In this document: piece by piece, positions 47,140-59,100 of the stretch
Numbering within the stretch: position 1 is the stretch's first letter
Layout of the letters: each line of letters begins with the position of its first letter
Assembly (NCBI GenBank): GCA_034509425.1
Contig: JAVTVJ010000048.1
Span: 1,349,945 to 1,413,944 of the forward strand
Length of the DNA: 64,000 nucleotides
From: Eopsaltria australis
Taxonomy: Eukaryota > Chordata > Aves > Passeriformes > Petroicidae
Direction: 5' to 3'
Position numbers and translations under genes: made by a program
The notes under the pieces: generated by a model
Databases searched by the model: none
What the model saw: the letters and a program-made list of their open reading frames with translations, nothing else
What the model was told of the DNA's origin: nothing

Positions 47140-47260
47140 ACCCTGGGAGCTGCCGCCCGCTGCGTTTGCGGTTTTGGGGTCGTTTTTGGGGTTTTTAGGA
47201 GGAAGGGCAGCGGCTCCCGGCGCATCACGTGCCGCCCGTCCCCCGCAGCCGCCCGCGAAT
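47140..47260 (+). promoter_or_regulatory. CpG-rich patch with TCACGTG E-box, candidate ALS2CL promoter
   Basis: CpG-dense stretch standing out from the G-rich array to its left. It carries TCACGTG at 47225-47231. A good 5' splice site, CAG|GTAGGT, lies at 47748-47755, so a non-coding first exon ending at 47750 and spliced to 50073 is possible. No transcript evidence is available. Confidence 0.3.
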
Positions 47261-47750
47261 CGCAGGGGAAAAAAAAACCCACTCCTTTTCCATGGATTTC
47301 CTGGAATTCTCAGCCGTGGGGGGAAGGGAGGAGCCTGGAAGGAGCAACAGGAAAAAAAATCCCAAAGTTTTTTTTGGCGAAGCGCTGCGGGAACAGAAAA
47401 ACCGGGAGTGCGAACCCCCCCCCAAAAAAAACCCCAAACCCCTCGTGACCTTTCCCCTTTCGCTTCCCGAATTTTTCGACTTCCCGAAAATCCGGGATGA
47501 CAAAATCCGGGATTATTTTTTTCGAAACAAAAAGGGGAAGAGGAGGAGCAGGAACTTTGGGTGCCTCAGGATTTGGGGTTTTGTAATCCCGGCTCCCGTG
47601 GGAGTTCGGGATTTGCGGCTCTGCCTCCCCATGTGGGAGGCAGCGATGGGAGGGAAGAGCTCCAGCCTTGGGAACACCGAGAATTCCCACATTCCCGCGG
47701 CTCCCGGAGTTTTTTCCAGCCGGGAATTTCCCAGCGTTTCCTCACTCCAG
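47261..47750 (+). other. Unique segment, possible ALS2CL 5' non-coding exon
   Basis: Lies between the CpG patch and a CAG|GTAGGT site at 47751. Exon status is only inferred; no acceptor is needed if this is exon 1. Confidence 0.2.
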
Positions 47751-48290
47751 GTAGGTCGCTCCATAATCCAGGAGATTTTAGGGATTTTTCCGCTTGGGTT
47801 TGGGATCAGTTGGAGCTCGGAGTCGATTCGCTCCAGAGGAAATTTGGGAATGCTTTCCTCAGGTGGGAACGGGATCAAACCCGGAGCGGATTTTCCCAGG
47901 AAAACCCCGGTTTTCCATTAAAAAAATTCCAGGTTGTTTTTTTTTGGAATTGCACTCCCGGCCAGGTTTAAAGCCCGTCCTTGTTCCTCCCGCGGCTTTT
48001 CCATGGGGAATATTCCCGGTCCTGCTGCCCGAGGGATTTTCCAGCCTCACCTGCAATTCCAGGGCGGAGGAAACAAAGCTGGAAAAGCCGCGGCGGTGCC
48101 GGGCTGGGGCCACACATCAATAATTAAAGCCCGGCTGATAAGCTCGGCTTATCGGGTTTCTGTCCCGGGGGGGGGCGGGGGGGGGTGATCCATAAATTAA
48201 CCTCCCAGTGGCTCAGGAATTCCATGAAAAGTCGGGATTCAAGGCTCGGGTTTGGGGGAAAAGCGACGCTTTGGAGCCTTCTAAAAATAA
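47751..48290. promoter_or_regulatory. Non-repetitive GC-rich segment with inverted GATA-type sites
   Basis: Unique sequence between two arrays. At 48137-48153, GATAAGC and GCTTATC form perfect 7-base arms around TCG, next to an ATCAATAATTAA stretch. There is a G-run at 48166-48186. Possible regulatory element for either gene. Confidence 0.3.
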
Positions 48291-48294
48291 TAAA

Positions 48295-48715
48295 GAGTTC
48301 AGGGCAGAGGAGGGGCTGGGTTTAAACTCGGGTTTATTTTGGGGCTGGGTTTAAACTTGGGTTTATTTTGGGGCTGGGTTTAAACTCGGGTTTATTTTGG
48401 TGCTGGGTTTAAACTTCGGTTCAGTTTGGGGCTGGGTTTAAACCTGGGTTTGATTTGGGGCTGGGTTTAATTTGAGGTTTAAACTTCGGTTTCATTTGGG
48501 GCTGGGTTTAAAGTTAGATTTAATTTGAGGATGGGTTTAAACCTGGGTTTAATTCGGGGCTGGGTTTAAACTTGGGTTTAATTTGAGGCTGTGTTTAAAC
48601 TTGGATTTCATCTGGGACTGGGTTTAAACTTCGGTTCAATTTGGAGCTGGGTTTAAACTTTCGTTTAATTCGGGGCTGGGTTTAAACTTGGGTTTAATTT
48701 AGGCCTGGCCTAAAG
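48295..48715. repeat. ~30-bp minisatellite (ggggctgggtttaaacttgg), ~14 copies
   Basis: Units ggggctgggtttaaacttgg plus gtttattttg, many containing the palindrome GTTTAAAC. Confidence 0.95.
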
Positions 48716-48719
48716 CTGA

Positions 48720-49175
48720 GGCTGTTTAGGGAAGTTCCCTTTGGCCCGGAATTCCTGGAATGTGCAGCTGCTCCCTGGAAGCGCTCCTGGAACGGGCGGA
48801 AAACCGGGAATTTTTGGGAATCCGGGGTGGGATTATCCCTAAAATTCTGCTCTTGTTACGTTTTGGAGGCCAAAAATCCACGAATTCCAGAGAAATTCGG
48901 GAATAACCGGGAACGGAGTTGGGAATTTGGCGATTCCCGATCCCAGAGCTGGGGTTTTTTTTGGGAATAGGAGCGGAACAAAGCTCAGGAAGTGGCCGGG
49001 TTTAGGCTTGGCTGCTAAAACCAGCTCTAATTAATCGCAGCCCAGCTGAGCCACAGGCCTGACCTGCTCGGGAATGTTTACATTCCAAAGGCTTGGAAAG
49101 GGCCCGGCGCAAAGCTCCCGGCGCTTCCCGAACCGGAATTTCCTTGGAAAGGCTTCGGGCAGAGCCTGGGCACCG
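48720..49175. promoter_or_regulatory. Non-repetitive segment upstream of ALS2CL with GGAATG/CATTCC inverted repeat
   Basis: Unique sequence between two tandem arrays about 1 kb before the ALS2CL ATG. 49071-49086 is GGAATGTTTACATTCC: 7-base inverted arms holding two TEAD-type cores and one forkhead-type TGTTTAC. Confidence 0.3.
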
Positions 49176-49945
49176 CAGGGAATTTCCTTGGGGAATTCTG
49201 GGAATTCTCTCCAGGAATTTGGGGAATTTCTTCTGGGAATTGGGGGAATTCTCTCCAGGAATTTTCTCTGGGAATTGGGGGAACTTCCTTGGGGATTTGG
49301 GGGAAATTTCCTCAGGGAATTTTTGGGAATTTCTTCAGGGAATTGAGGGAATTCTCTCTGAGATTTCAGGGAATTTTTTCAGGGAATTCTGGAAATTTCC
49401 TCCAGGAATTCTCTCCGGGAATTGGGGGAATGTCCTTGGGGAATTGGGGGAATTCTCTCTGGGAATTGGGGGAACTTCCTTGGGGATTTGGGGGAAATTT
49501 CCTCAGGGAATTTTTGGGAATTTCTTCAGGGAATTGAGGGAATTATCTCCGGGATTTCAGGGGATTTCCTCAGGGAATTGGGGGAATTTCCTCCAGGAAT
49601 TCTGGAAATTTCCTCCAGGAATTCTCTCCGGGAACTGGGGGAATGTCCTTGGGGAATTGGGGGAATTCTCTCAGGGAATTCTCTCCGGGAACTGGGGAAT
49701 TTCTTTTGGGAATTGGGGGAATTCTCTCCAGGAACTGTGGGAGCTTCCTTGGGGATTTGGGGGAAATTTCCTCAGGGAATTTTTGGGAATTTCTTCAGGG
49801 AATTGAGGGAATTTCCTCCAGGAATTTCCTTGGGAATTGGGGGAATTGTCTCTGGGAACTGGGGGAATTCTCTCCAGGAATTGGGGGAATTTCCCCTGGG
49901 AATTTCCTCTGGGAATTGGGGGAATTTCCTTGGGGAATTGGGCTT
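49176..49945. repeat. Array of gaattctctccgggaattggggg, ~30-45-bp units
   Basis: About 20 units of gggaattgggggaatttcct, ccaggaattctctccgggaa. A higher-order block of ~200 bp repeats (ttggggatttgggggaaatt). Lies just upstream of the ALS2CL first coding exon. Confidence 0.92.
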
Positions 49946-50072
49946 GGATTTCCCAAGTGCCCTGAAACCTCAGGATACAAATCCAAGGATTTTCGGTGGG
50001 AGAAGCCTCGGGGCTGGAATGCGACGGCTGCTCCCTTTCCCAGGGATTTGCTCCATTCCCGCTGTTTTCCAG

Positions 50073-50181
50073 GCCATGTCCACGGCTGGAATTTTGGGAT
50101 CGCTGCTCCAAGCGGAGGAAAACTTCTCCTCCTGCCTGGCCCGGATTGACGCCCTCATCCTCAAACCTCTGCTCCAGGCAG
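50073..50181 (+). CDS. ALS2CL: ALS2CL first coding exon
   Basis: The acceptor TGTTTTCCAG ends at 50072, then GCC and the ATG at 50076, with donor GTAAAT after 50181. It encodes MSTAGILGSLLQAEENFSS to KPLLQA, 35 codons, the same length as the human N-terminal exon. The acceptor just before the ATG implies at least one upstream non-coding exon. Confidence 0.88.
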
Positions 50182-53100
50182 GTAAATCCAGGGAATTTTG
50201 GGCTGCAATTCCCAGCTGGAATCAACCCAAGGAGGGATTTCCAGCTGGAATTCCCGCTTGGAGGCGTTTCCTTGGGAAAAATGGGGTTTAGGGATGTTTG
50301 ACCTAAAACCGGGAATAGGAACAAGCCCAGGGTTGTGTTCTGGAGGATTTTAGGGATGAATCCATGAGTTTAGCTGGATCAGCATTCCCAATCCAGCATT
50401 TCCAGCATGGAAATGGAAAACTGATCCCACAGATCCCAAAAATCGGGGCCCTTTTCCTTCCTCTCCGCTTTCCCAAATTATTCATTTATTCCCTTCCAGA
50501 AAAACGGCTCCAGGAACTCCAAATATTCCTTGAAATTCCCCCTTTTCCCTGTTAGGATGGGATTTATCCAACACACACAAACCCATTCCCCGAAATTCCA
50601 TGGGAATTAAGGCTTTTCCACATTTTTCCCCATTTTTCCTGATTTTTTCCCTCCAGAGCCCCAGGATCCAAAGGAGAAGGAGACCTTCCAGCTCCTGCTG
50701 CTCCTCAACGATCGCTTCCAAGCCCTCTGGAATTTCACGGAGGAGAATTCCCGGATCCTGAGGGGAAAACACGGAAGCTCCGATTCCTCCGGCTGCTGTA
50801 TCCAGGATTTTTACATCCTCTGGAAAGGCGATCTTGTCCTCAGCCTCTACATCCAGTGAGTGCCGGGAGATTGCGGGAAAACGGGATCGGATCCATCCCA
50901 GTTGGGATCGTTCCAGAGAGGGGAGTGGGAATGTCGGGAAAAGCTGGGATGAGGGAAAAATATCCTTGGAAAAAGTGGTTTTTCCATGGTTTTGTGCTTT
51001 TGGAGTGGGATGTGAGATCCCAGCGAGGATCGAAGTTGATGGAGAGCTGAAATTCCATAAAAATCTGCGATTCCTCGTTTTTTTTCTCATCCATAAATTT
51101 GGCTAAAAGTTTTCCGGCTGGGATTTATCCGAGTCTGCCCCAAAAAATCCTGGAATTAAGATTGGGAAGGAATTCCAAGATTGGATCCAACCTTCGATCC
51201 CAACCCATCGAACATCCGGGCCTGCATTTTTCCAGAGGGGTTTTTATGGGAGTAATGGGATTTCCAACAACTTGGGATCCATAAACTCATCCCAAATTTC
51301 CCTCTCTAACTCCTCCCGTGTTTCCTTGGAATTTTTTCCAGGTATTTCGTCACCTTCGCCAACTTTGTTGTGGTCCAAGGCATCGAGCAGGCCACCAAGA
51401 GCAAGAGGTCAGCGAGGGGATGGAAAATCCTTGGGAATCTTGGGAATCCGTGGGATTTGGGGACGTCGGGCAGCTCCGGCAGTCGGAAAATCCCAGGATT
51501 CCAGAATGGATTGGGAAAATCCTTAAAAATCCTCTCATTCCATCCTGGGCCAGCTCCCGCTATCCCAGGCTGCTCCGAGACAAATCCAACCTTGGACAAT
51601 CCCAGGATCGGATTTTCCTCTTTCCAACCGACCCCTGCTGGAGTTGGAAACTTGGGATTTGGGGATTTAGGGAAGGGAATTTCCACTAATCCCAGATTTC
51701 TCTGGAAGCAGGGAATGCAAACAGGAATTTATAATGAGCGCATTCCCAACTGGTTTATTCCAAACTTTTCCATTGTTCCCACTATCCCAGGCTGCTCCAA
51801 GACAAATCCAACCTTGGACAATCCCAGGATTGGATTTTCGTCTTTCCAACCAACCCCTGCTGGAGTTGGAAACTTGGAATTTGGGGATTTAGGGAATGGG
51901 TGTGATTTGAGAGAGGGCAATGTGGGAATCTGGCAGGCAATTCCCACTTATCCCAGATTTTTCTGGAAGCCGGGAATGCGAACAGGAATTTCCAATGAGC
52001 GCATTCCCTGGTTTTCCCCGGCTTCCTCCGGCCTCGTCACACAGAAAGCCCGGCAAACAGATTAGCGGGAATTCCGGGATCATAACGAACCCCTGTGCTC
52101 ATTCCCGGTTTTCCAGCGAGGCCTGGAAGCTGCAGCAGCCGGTCCTGAAGCAATTCCTGCGGGATTTGCCCCCGGAGAGCTCGCTGGCGCTGGCGCTGCA
52201 CTCGGTGCTCCACAAACCCTTCCGGGAGCACATCCAGAGCTACCTCGGGATCCTCGCCCGGCTCCGGGAGCAGCTCCACCAGGTGGGAATGGCTTGGAAT
52301 GCGGGGTGGCTCCTGGGGATGGGGTTTGTGGGAGGAAATATTCCATAAAATCCAGTCTGGTCCTTCCTCCGTTGCTAAATATTCCTTAAAATCCAGTCTG
52401 GACCTCCCTTGCTAAATATTCTCTAAAATCCAACTGAAGTGCCGGGGAAAAGAATTCCCTAAAATCCAACCTGGACCTTCCCAGGCCCAAATATTCCCTG
52501 AAATCCAACCTGGTCCTTCCTCCATTGCTAAATACTCCCTAAAATCCAGTCTGGACCTCCCTTGCTAAATATTCCCTAAAATCCGACCTGGACCTCCCCA
52601 GGCCCAAATATTCCCTAAAATCCATCCTGGCCCTTCCTCCATTGCTAAATATTCCTTAAAATCCAGTCTGGACCTCCCTTGCTAAATATTCCCTAAAATC
52701 CAGTCTGGTCCTTCCTAATTTGCTAAATATTCCATAAAATCCAGTTTGGTCCTTCCCCCATTGCTAAATCTTCCCTAAAATCCAACCTGGATCTCCTTTG
52801 GTCCAGGATGGATACATTGATAAACATTCCCTAAAATCCAACTGAAGTGCCAGGGAAGAAATATTCCCTAAAATCCGACCTGGACCTCCCCAGGCTCAGG
52901 ATGGACACATTGCTGAATATTCCCTAAGATCCCACCTGGACATCCCTTATTAAATATTCCCTAAAATCCAATCTGGACGTTTTTAGTCCAGGATGGACAC
53001 GTTGATAAATATTCCCTGAAATCCAACCTGGAATTCCCCTGGTCCAGGATGGACGCATTGCTAAATATTCCCTAGAATCCAACTGAAGTGCCAGGGAAAA

Positions 53101-56100
53101 GAATTCCCTAAAATCCAACATGGACCTTCCCAGGCCCAAATATTCCCTAAAATCCAATCTGGACCTCCCTTAGTCCAAGATGGACACATGGATAAATATT
53201 CCCTAAAATCCAGCTGAAGTGCCAGGAAGAAATATTCCCTAAAATCCAACCTGGACTTCCTTTTGCTAAATATTCCCTAAAACCCAAGCTGGGTCCAAAC
53301 CCAGGCCCAAACCTGGAGCGTTGCTCAAGCTTTTCCATCTTTTCCCAGGGATCGGAGAAGGACGTGGTGGCCACCGTTATCCAGGAATTTGAGAAGCTGG
53401 AATCCTTCATCAGCCAGGTGCTGGATGAGGCCTGCGCCACCAAGGAGCTCTGGAAATCCCTGGGATACAAATTCACCGTGAGTCGGAGGGAATCGGGGTA
53501 CGGATCGGGAATTGGGGATGTGGATCAGAAATTTGGGGCTGGAATTCAACGGAGCAGAGCTGGACGGAAGAGCAGGAGAAAATCCCTGGGAATTTCAAAG
53601 CTGAGTTTGGGTCCCAAGTGTGGCAGTGGCACTTTGATCCCGAGTCAGAGGGAATTTGATCTGGATCGGGAATTTGAGACTGGAATTCAACAGAGCAGAG
53701 CCGGGTAGAAAAGTTGGAGAAACTCCCTGGGGCTTTCAAAACGGAGTTTGTATCGCTTGAATCCCAAGGCAGGGGGAATTTGAGGCTGGATTGGGAATTT
53801 GATATGGATCAGGAATTTGATTCGGATTGGGAATGTGATATGGATCAAGGATTTGAGGCTGGAATTCAACAGAGCAGAGCTGGGTGGAAGAGTGGGAGAA
53901 ACTCCCTGGGAGTTTCCATGTTTTGTGTCCCCAGTGTGTCCCTGTCACTTTAACCCTGAGTCACAGGGAATTTGATCTGGATTGGGAATTTGAGGTTGGA
54001 TTGGGAATTTGATCCGGATTGGGAATTTGAGGCTGGGAGTAACAAAGCAGAGCTGGGTGGAAGAGCTGGAAAAACTTGGTTTAAAGCTGAGTTTTGTGTC
54101 ACCTGAACCCCGAGGCAGCCGATCCCTGCAGGAATTCCTGCCTGGAATCCTCTGCCAATCCCGTTTTTTCTGGGATGCTCCCTCCCGTGCAGGATGTGCT
54201 GTGTGTTCCCGAGAGGAGGCTCCTGGAGGACAGCAGGAACCTTCCCATCGCCTCCGGCACCGCCCGCTCCGAGCGCATCCTGCTCTTCGACGACGTCCTG
54301 GTGCTCATCCAGGTCAGTCCGGGATCCTCCACAGGGACTGGGAAGGGAGCGCGGATAAACGGCACTAAAATCCCAGTGGAATGGCAGGAATGACAGGAAT
54401 TTCCAAAGGAATGGTGGGAAAAACTCCAGAGTTTGGCTGTTGGGAAAAGCTGGGAAAACTTTGACTTAAAGATCCCACCCCATTCCATGGACAGAGGCAC
54501 CTCCCATCATCCCAGGTTGCTCCAAGCCCCATCCAGCTTTTCCTTGGACACTTGCAGGGATGGGGCAGCCCCAGGTGTCTGGGAATGTTGGCTGGAATGA
54601 TTTGGGAATGCTCTGGAGACCAGGATCACCTGGGAATGTTTTACTGCTGGATGTGACCATGGAATTACGGAGGAGTTTTAGGAATGTTAAAACAAAAACT
54701 TCCCTACTTTTCCCGGGATTTTTCCCTCTCCAAGGTCTCCCATCCCAACTTTTTGGTCCATCCATCCCACATTGGGAATTTGTGCCGCCGTTCCAGCTCT
54801 GCCATTCCATGGATGCTTCCAGCAATAACAGGACCTCCTTTTCCCATTTTTTCCAGGGAAACAGCTTCCAGAGTTTTGATCTGAAGCTGGTGTGGGTGGA
54901 TGAAAACTGCGGCGAGAAATCGGCTCCAGGATCGTGAGTGAGAAATTCCCACCGGGAATTAAAAAGAAATGGAATAAAAATGTTCAGGTTGATGGGAAGA
55001 TGATCCAAAGCTTTGTCCCATCTCCTTTCCAAGCACTGGGATTTGTTTGGGATACGGATAAGGGGGTCTCAGCAGCTTGGAATTTGCTGCAAGATTAAAA
55101 TCCTGGAATTTTGGAGGTTGGAAAAGCCCTCTGGGATCGTCAAATCCAACCTGTGCCCCGTCCCCACCTTGTCCCAGCCCAGAATTCCTTGGACACTTCC
55201 AGGGATGGGGACTCCAAACCTTCCTGGGCAATTCCAATGCCTGACCACGTTTTCCATGAGGAAATTCCTGCTGATGTCCAACCTGAGCCTCCCTTGGCCC
55301 AGCTCGAGGCCGTTCCCTCTCATCCTGTTTGTCGCCAATCAATCCCAAAATTATTTCATCCAGCCCTAGAGAACTTGGGATCCCTCCAGAAAATCCACCT
55401 GAAAAAGCAGCAGGAGCTCCAGGAGGGGAGTGGGAAGAGCAGGAATCGCTGATGGATTGGGAATTGTGTTTTCCATCCTGTTTTTTCCCTCCCAGGTACA
55501 GCCTGCGCATCACAACCCCGGAGGAGGCCTTCGTCCTCTCCGCCAAGGACCCCCAGATGAAGGTCAGGCCTTGGGATTCTCCCATCTCTTCATTATTAAA
55601 ACAGGAAAATAATCCAGGGAGGGTTTGGATTGGGATTTTTGGCTCCTTTTCCAAGATAATCCTGGATGAGGTGGCCAGAGGTAGCTCAGAGTTGATGGTG
55701 GGAACCCATCGGTTTCTCGCGGCTTTTCCTGATGTTTCTCTTTTTCCAATCAACTTGAAACTTCCATTTCTTTTTTTATTATCCAAGTGGAATTTTTTCC
55801 TGTTTTTTTTTTTAACATCCAAGTGGAAATTCCTCCCTCCCAGCTCTTGTACCTTGGTGCAGCACCCACCTTCCAGGACAATCCTCTGGAAGCTGCGGAT
55901 GATGGGAACCCATTGGTTCCTCGCTGCTTTCCCAAAGTTTCTCTGGCTGATTTTCCCGGGCTCTGCGCTGATTCCCTGTCCGTGTTTCCCGCCCCAGGCC
56001 GTGTGGCAGTGGAAGCTGGAGCAGGCCGTGCGCCAGGCGCTCAACGGGAAGCGCGATTTCCCGCTCTGGGGCCGCAGCGGGGAGGGCAGCGAGGCCCCGG

Positions 56101-59100
56101 CCCGGCGCTTCTTCACCTACGTGTTCCGCATGGAGGGACGGCTCCGCGGGGCCACCTACGAGGGCGAGTGGCACTGGGGGAAGCCCCACGGCAAGTAAGG
56201 AACCTCTCGGGTCCCTTTTTTCCATGTGGGAATAAGGTTGGAAGTGCTGGGTTGGCTTTTCTGTGAAGGTTGGGAATGATTGCCAGGGTCAAGCCAAACA
56301 TCTCCAAGGTCAACCCAAACAACCCCATCATGAAAGGGCTGCTCCTTTTCTCAGCCCTGCGAGGGCGAGTGGCTCTGGGGGAATTGGGCCCCTTTTCCAA
56401 GTGGGAATAAGGTTGGAAGTGGTGGCTTGACATTCCCATGAAACTTGGGAAAGATCTCCAGGGTCAACCCAAACAACCCCATCATGAAGGGGCTGCTCCT
56501 TTTCCGGGCCCTACAAGGGCGAGTGGCCCTGGGGGAAGCTCCATGGCAAGTAAGGAACCTTTCGGGTCCCTTTTTTCCATTTGGGAATAAGGTTGGAAGT
56601 GCTGGGTTGGTTTTTCCGTGAAGGTTGGGAATGATTGCCAGGGTCAAGCCAAACATCTCCAAGGTCAACCCAAACAACCCCATCATGAAGGGGCTGCTCC
56701 TTTTCCGGACCCTACAAGGACGAGTGGCTCTGGGGGAAGCCCCGTGGCAAGTAAGGAACTTTCTGGGCCCCTGTTCCATGTGGGAATGATGTTGGAAGTG
56801 CTGGGTTGACATTGCCATGAAGGTTGGGAAACATCCCCAAGGTCAACCCAAACTCATCCCCAAGGTCAACCCAAACAACCCCATCATGAAGGGGCTGCTC
56901 CTTTTCCGGGCCCTACAAGGACGAGTGGCCCTGGGGGAAGCTCCATGGCAAGTAAGGAACCTTTCGGGTCCCTTTGTTCCATGTGGGAATAAGGTTGGAA
57001 GTGCTGGGTTGGCTTTTCCGTGAAGGTTGGGAATGATTGCCAGGGTCAACCCAAACAACCCCATCATGAAGGGGCTGCTCCTTTTCTGGGCCCTGCGAGG
57101 GCGAGTGGCTCTGGGGGAATTGGGCCCCTTTTCCAAGTGGGAATGGTGTTGGAAGTGGTGGCTTGACATTCCCATGAAACTTGGGAAAGATCTTCCAGAT
57201 CAACCCGAACATCTCCAGATCATTCTTGAGGGGTCTCCTCCTTTTTTAGGCGCTTCCAGGGTGGGGATAAAGTCAGAATTGGATTATTAATGAGGTTGTG
57301 GACATGAATCCAGGGATTCCTGCCTCACTCATTCCCAGAGGGAATTCCGGCCTTGAGCGCAGGCTTAGCAAAGCCTGAGTCCTAAACTTGGGATGGATTG
57401 TGGATGTCTCACCCGTGGTTTATGGATTAAATCCTAAAGGAATGTGGTGTTGATCACCCCGAAGGTGCCTCTAATCAGGATTTAGGCTTGGCCTAAAATC
57501 AAGATCTCAGCCTGGGATATGAAATTCTCACCCTCAGGATGAGGGAAATCCCCATAAAAACCCTTTGCTGTGAAAAATTTGATTCTCTGCTATCAAAATC
57601 TCCTTGAACTTAATCCAAACTTGGAACATCCAAACTTTTATCCCAGGAATTAAATCCAAATGGATCTCAAATGGGAACGTGGGAACTGTTCCCATGGGAA
57701 ATCCAAGTTTAAGAGAGGGAATGTCTGCAAATTAAAGGTTCCCAACCAAAATTCCTGATTTGGGATAGAGGACAACTCTGGGGGTTTTTTGGGAAGAAGC
57801 CTGGAATATGACTTGAGTTCTTCAGCCACCAAAACATCGGGAAATTGGATTTTCCATGAGTTTTCCACAATTTGCTCTGGAAGCAAAAAGGATGGAGAAG
57901 CTCGGTTTGGGAGAGCCTTAAAACAATGAAAGGATCCAGGATAGAAATGGCTTGGAAGGGGTTTGAATCCAGTTCCAACCCCAAATCCAAACGGAATCCT
58001 GAATATTCCATGGAAAAGATTGTGCCGTGCCCTGGGAGGGAATTAAAGGAGCGTTTAGGGCGGGGGACCTTTGGATCATCCCCACCTTCACTCCCTCCAA
58101 ACCATCTCCTGGCATTTGTCCTCTCCTGCCTTAGGGCTGGAAAACTGGGATTAATCCCAACCTCTCCCATTCCACATGGAGTGACTTGGGTGAGGCATCC
58201 CAGGAAATCCGTGGCAGAATTAAGGGATTCGGGTGTTCAATTCCTTGGATTTGAGTTCCCTTCCCACTCCTGGAATTCCCCTGCCGTGATTTTGTTCCAG
58301 AGCAGCGTCCTGGCCTCGGTGGCTGCTCCGGGATGTCCGAGGGAGGAGCACGGGAGCAGAGCTGTGGGAGGGGGAATTTGGGCTCTTTGGCAAAAACATC
58401 GGAGTTCTCCTGTCTGTCCTGGAATTCCGGGTGACCTGGGGTGGGGAAGGACAGACTCCCACTCAGACGTGGCTCACAAGTCCTCGTGCCTGCAGCAGAC
58501 GTGGAATTACGGAATATCCGGAGTGGGAAGGGCTCCCAGGGATCAAATCCAACTCCTGGCCTGGCACAGACACCCCCAACAGTCCCAGCCTGCCCAAACT
58601 CCTGGAGCAGCCTTGGGAATGCGCACATTCCCATTCCCTGGGGAATGTTCAGAGCCCGACACCCTCTGGAGAAAGGACCTTTTCCTAAAACCCAACCTAA
58701 ACCTGGCCCAGCTCCGGCTGTTCCCTCACCCCCTTGAGCTGCTCCCCTGTTCCCTCCCACAAAGCCAAAGGAGATAATGAAAATATTTGAATTCCAAACA
58801 CATCCGACCGATCCTCCGGAAAACTTGGAAAAGAGCCCATCTCGTGGGGGTGTTTGGAACAACAGCCTCGGTGAAAGTCAAACAACCCCGTCACGGTTTT
58901 GGTCTTGCACCATCTCCTGGCAAACCGACCCGAGGAGGTTTGGATTAAATATTGGGATGGAATTCCTGGCTGGGAGGGTGAGGAGAAACTGGGATGGAAT
59001 TCCCAGAGCAGCTGTGGCTGCCCCTGGATCCCTGGAAGTGTCCCCCTGGAAGGGGCTTGGAGCAGCCTGGGATAGTGGGAGGTCCCTGCCCATGGGATGA

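Noticed and set aside
49422..50291. 289-codon frame reaching into the ALS2CL first exon region
   Set aside because: Mostly the ggaattgggggaa array, and in a different frame from the ALS2CL start.
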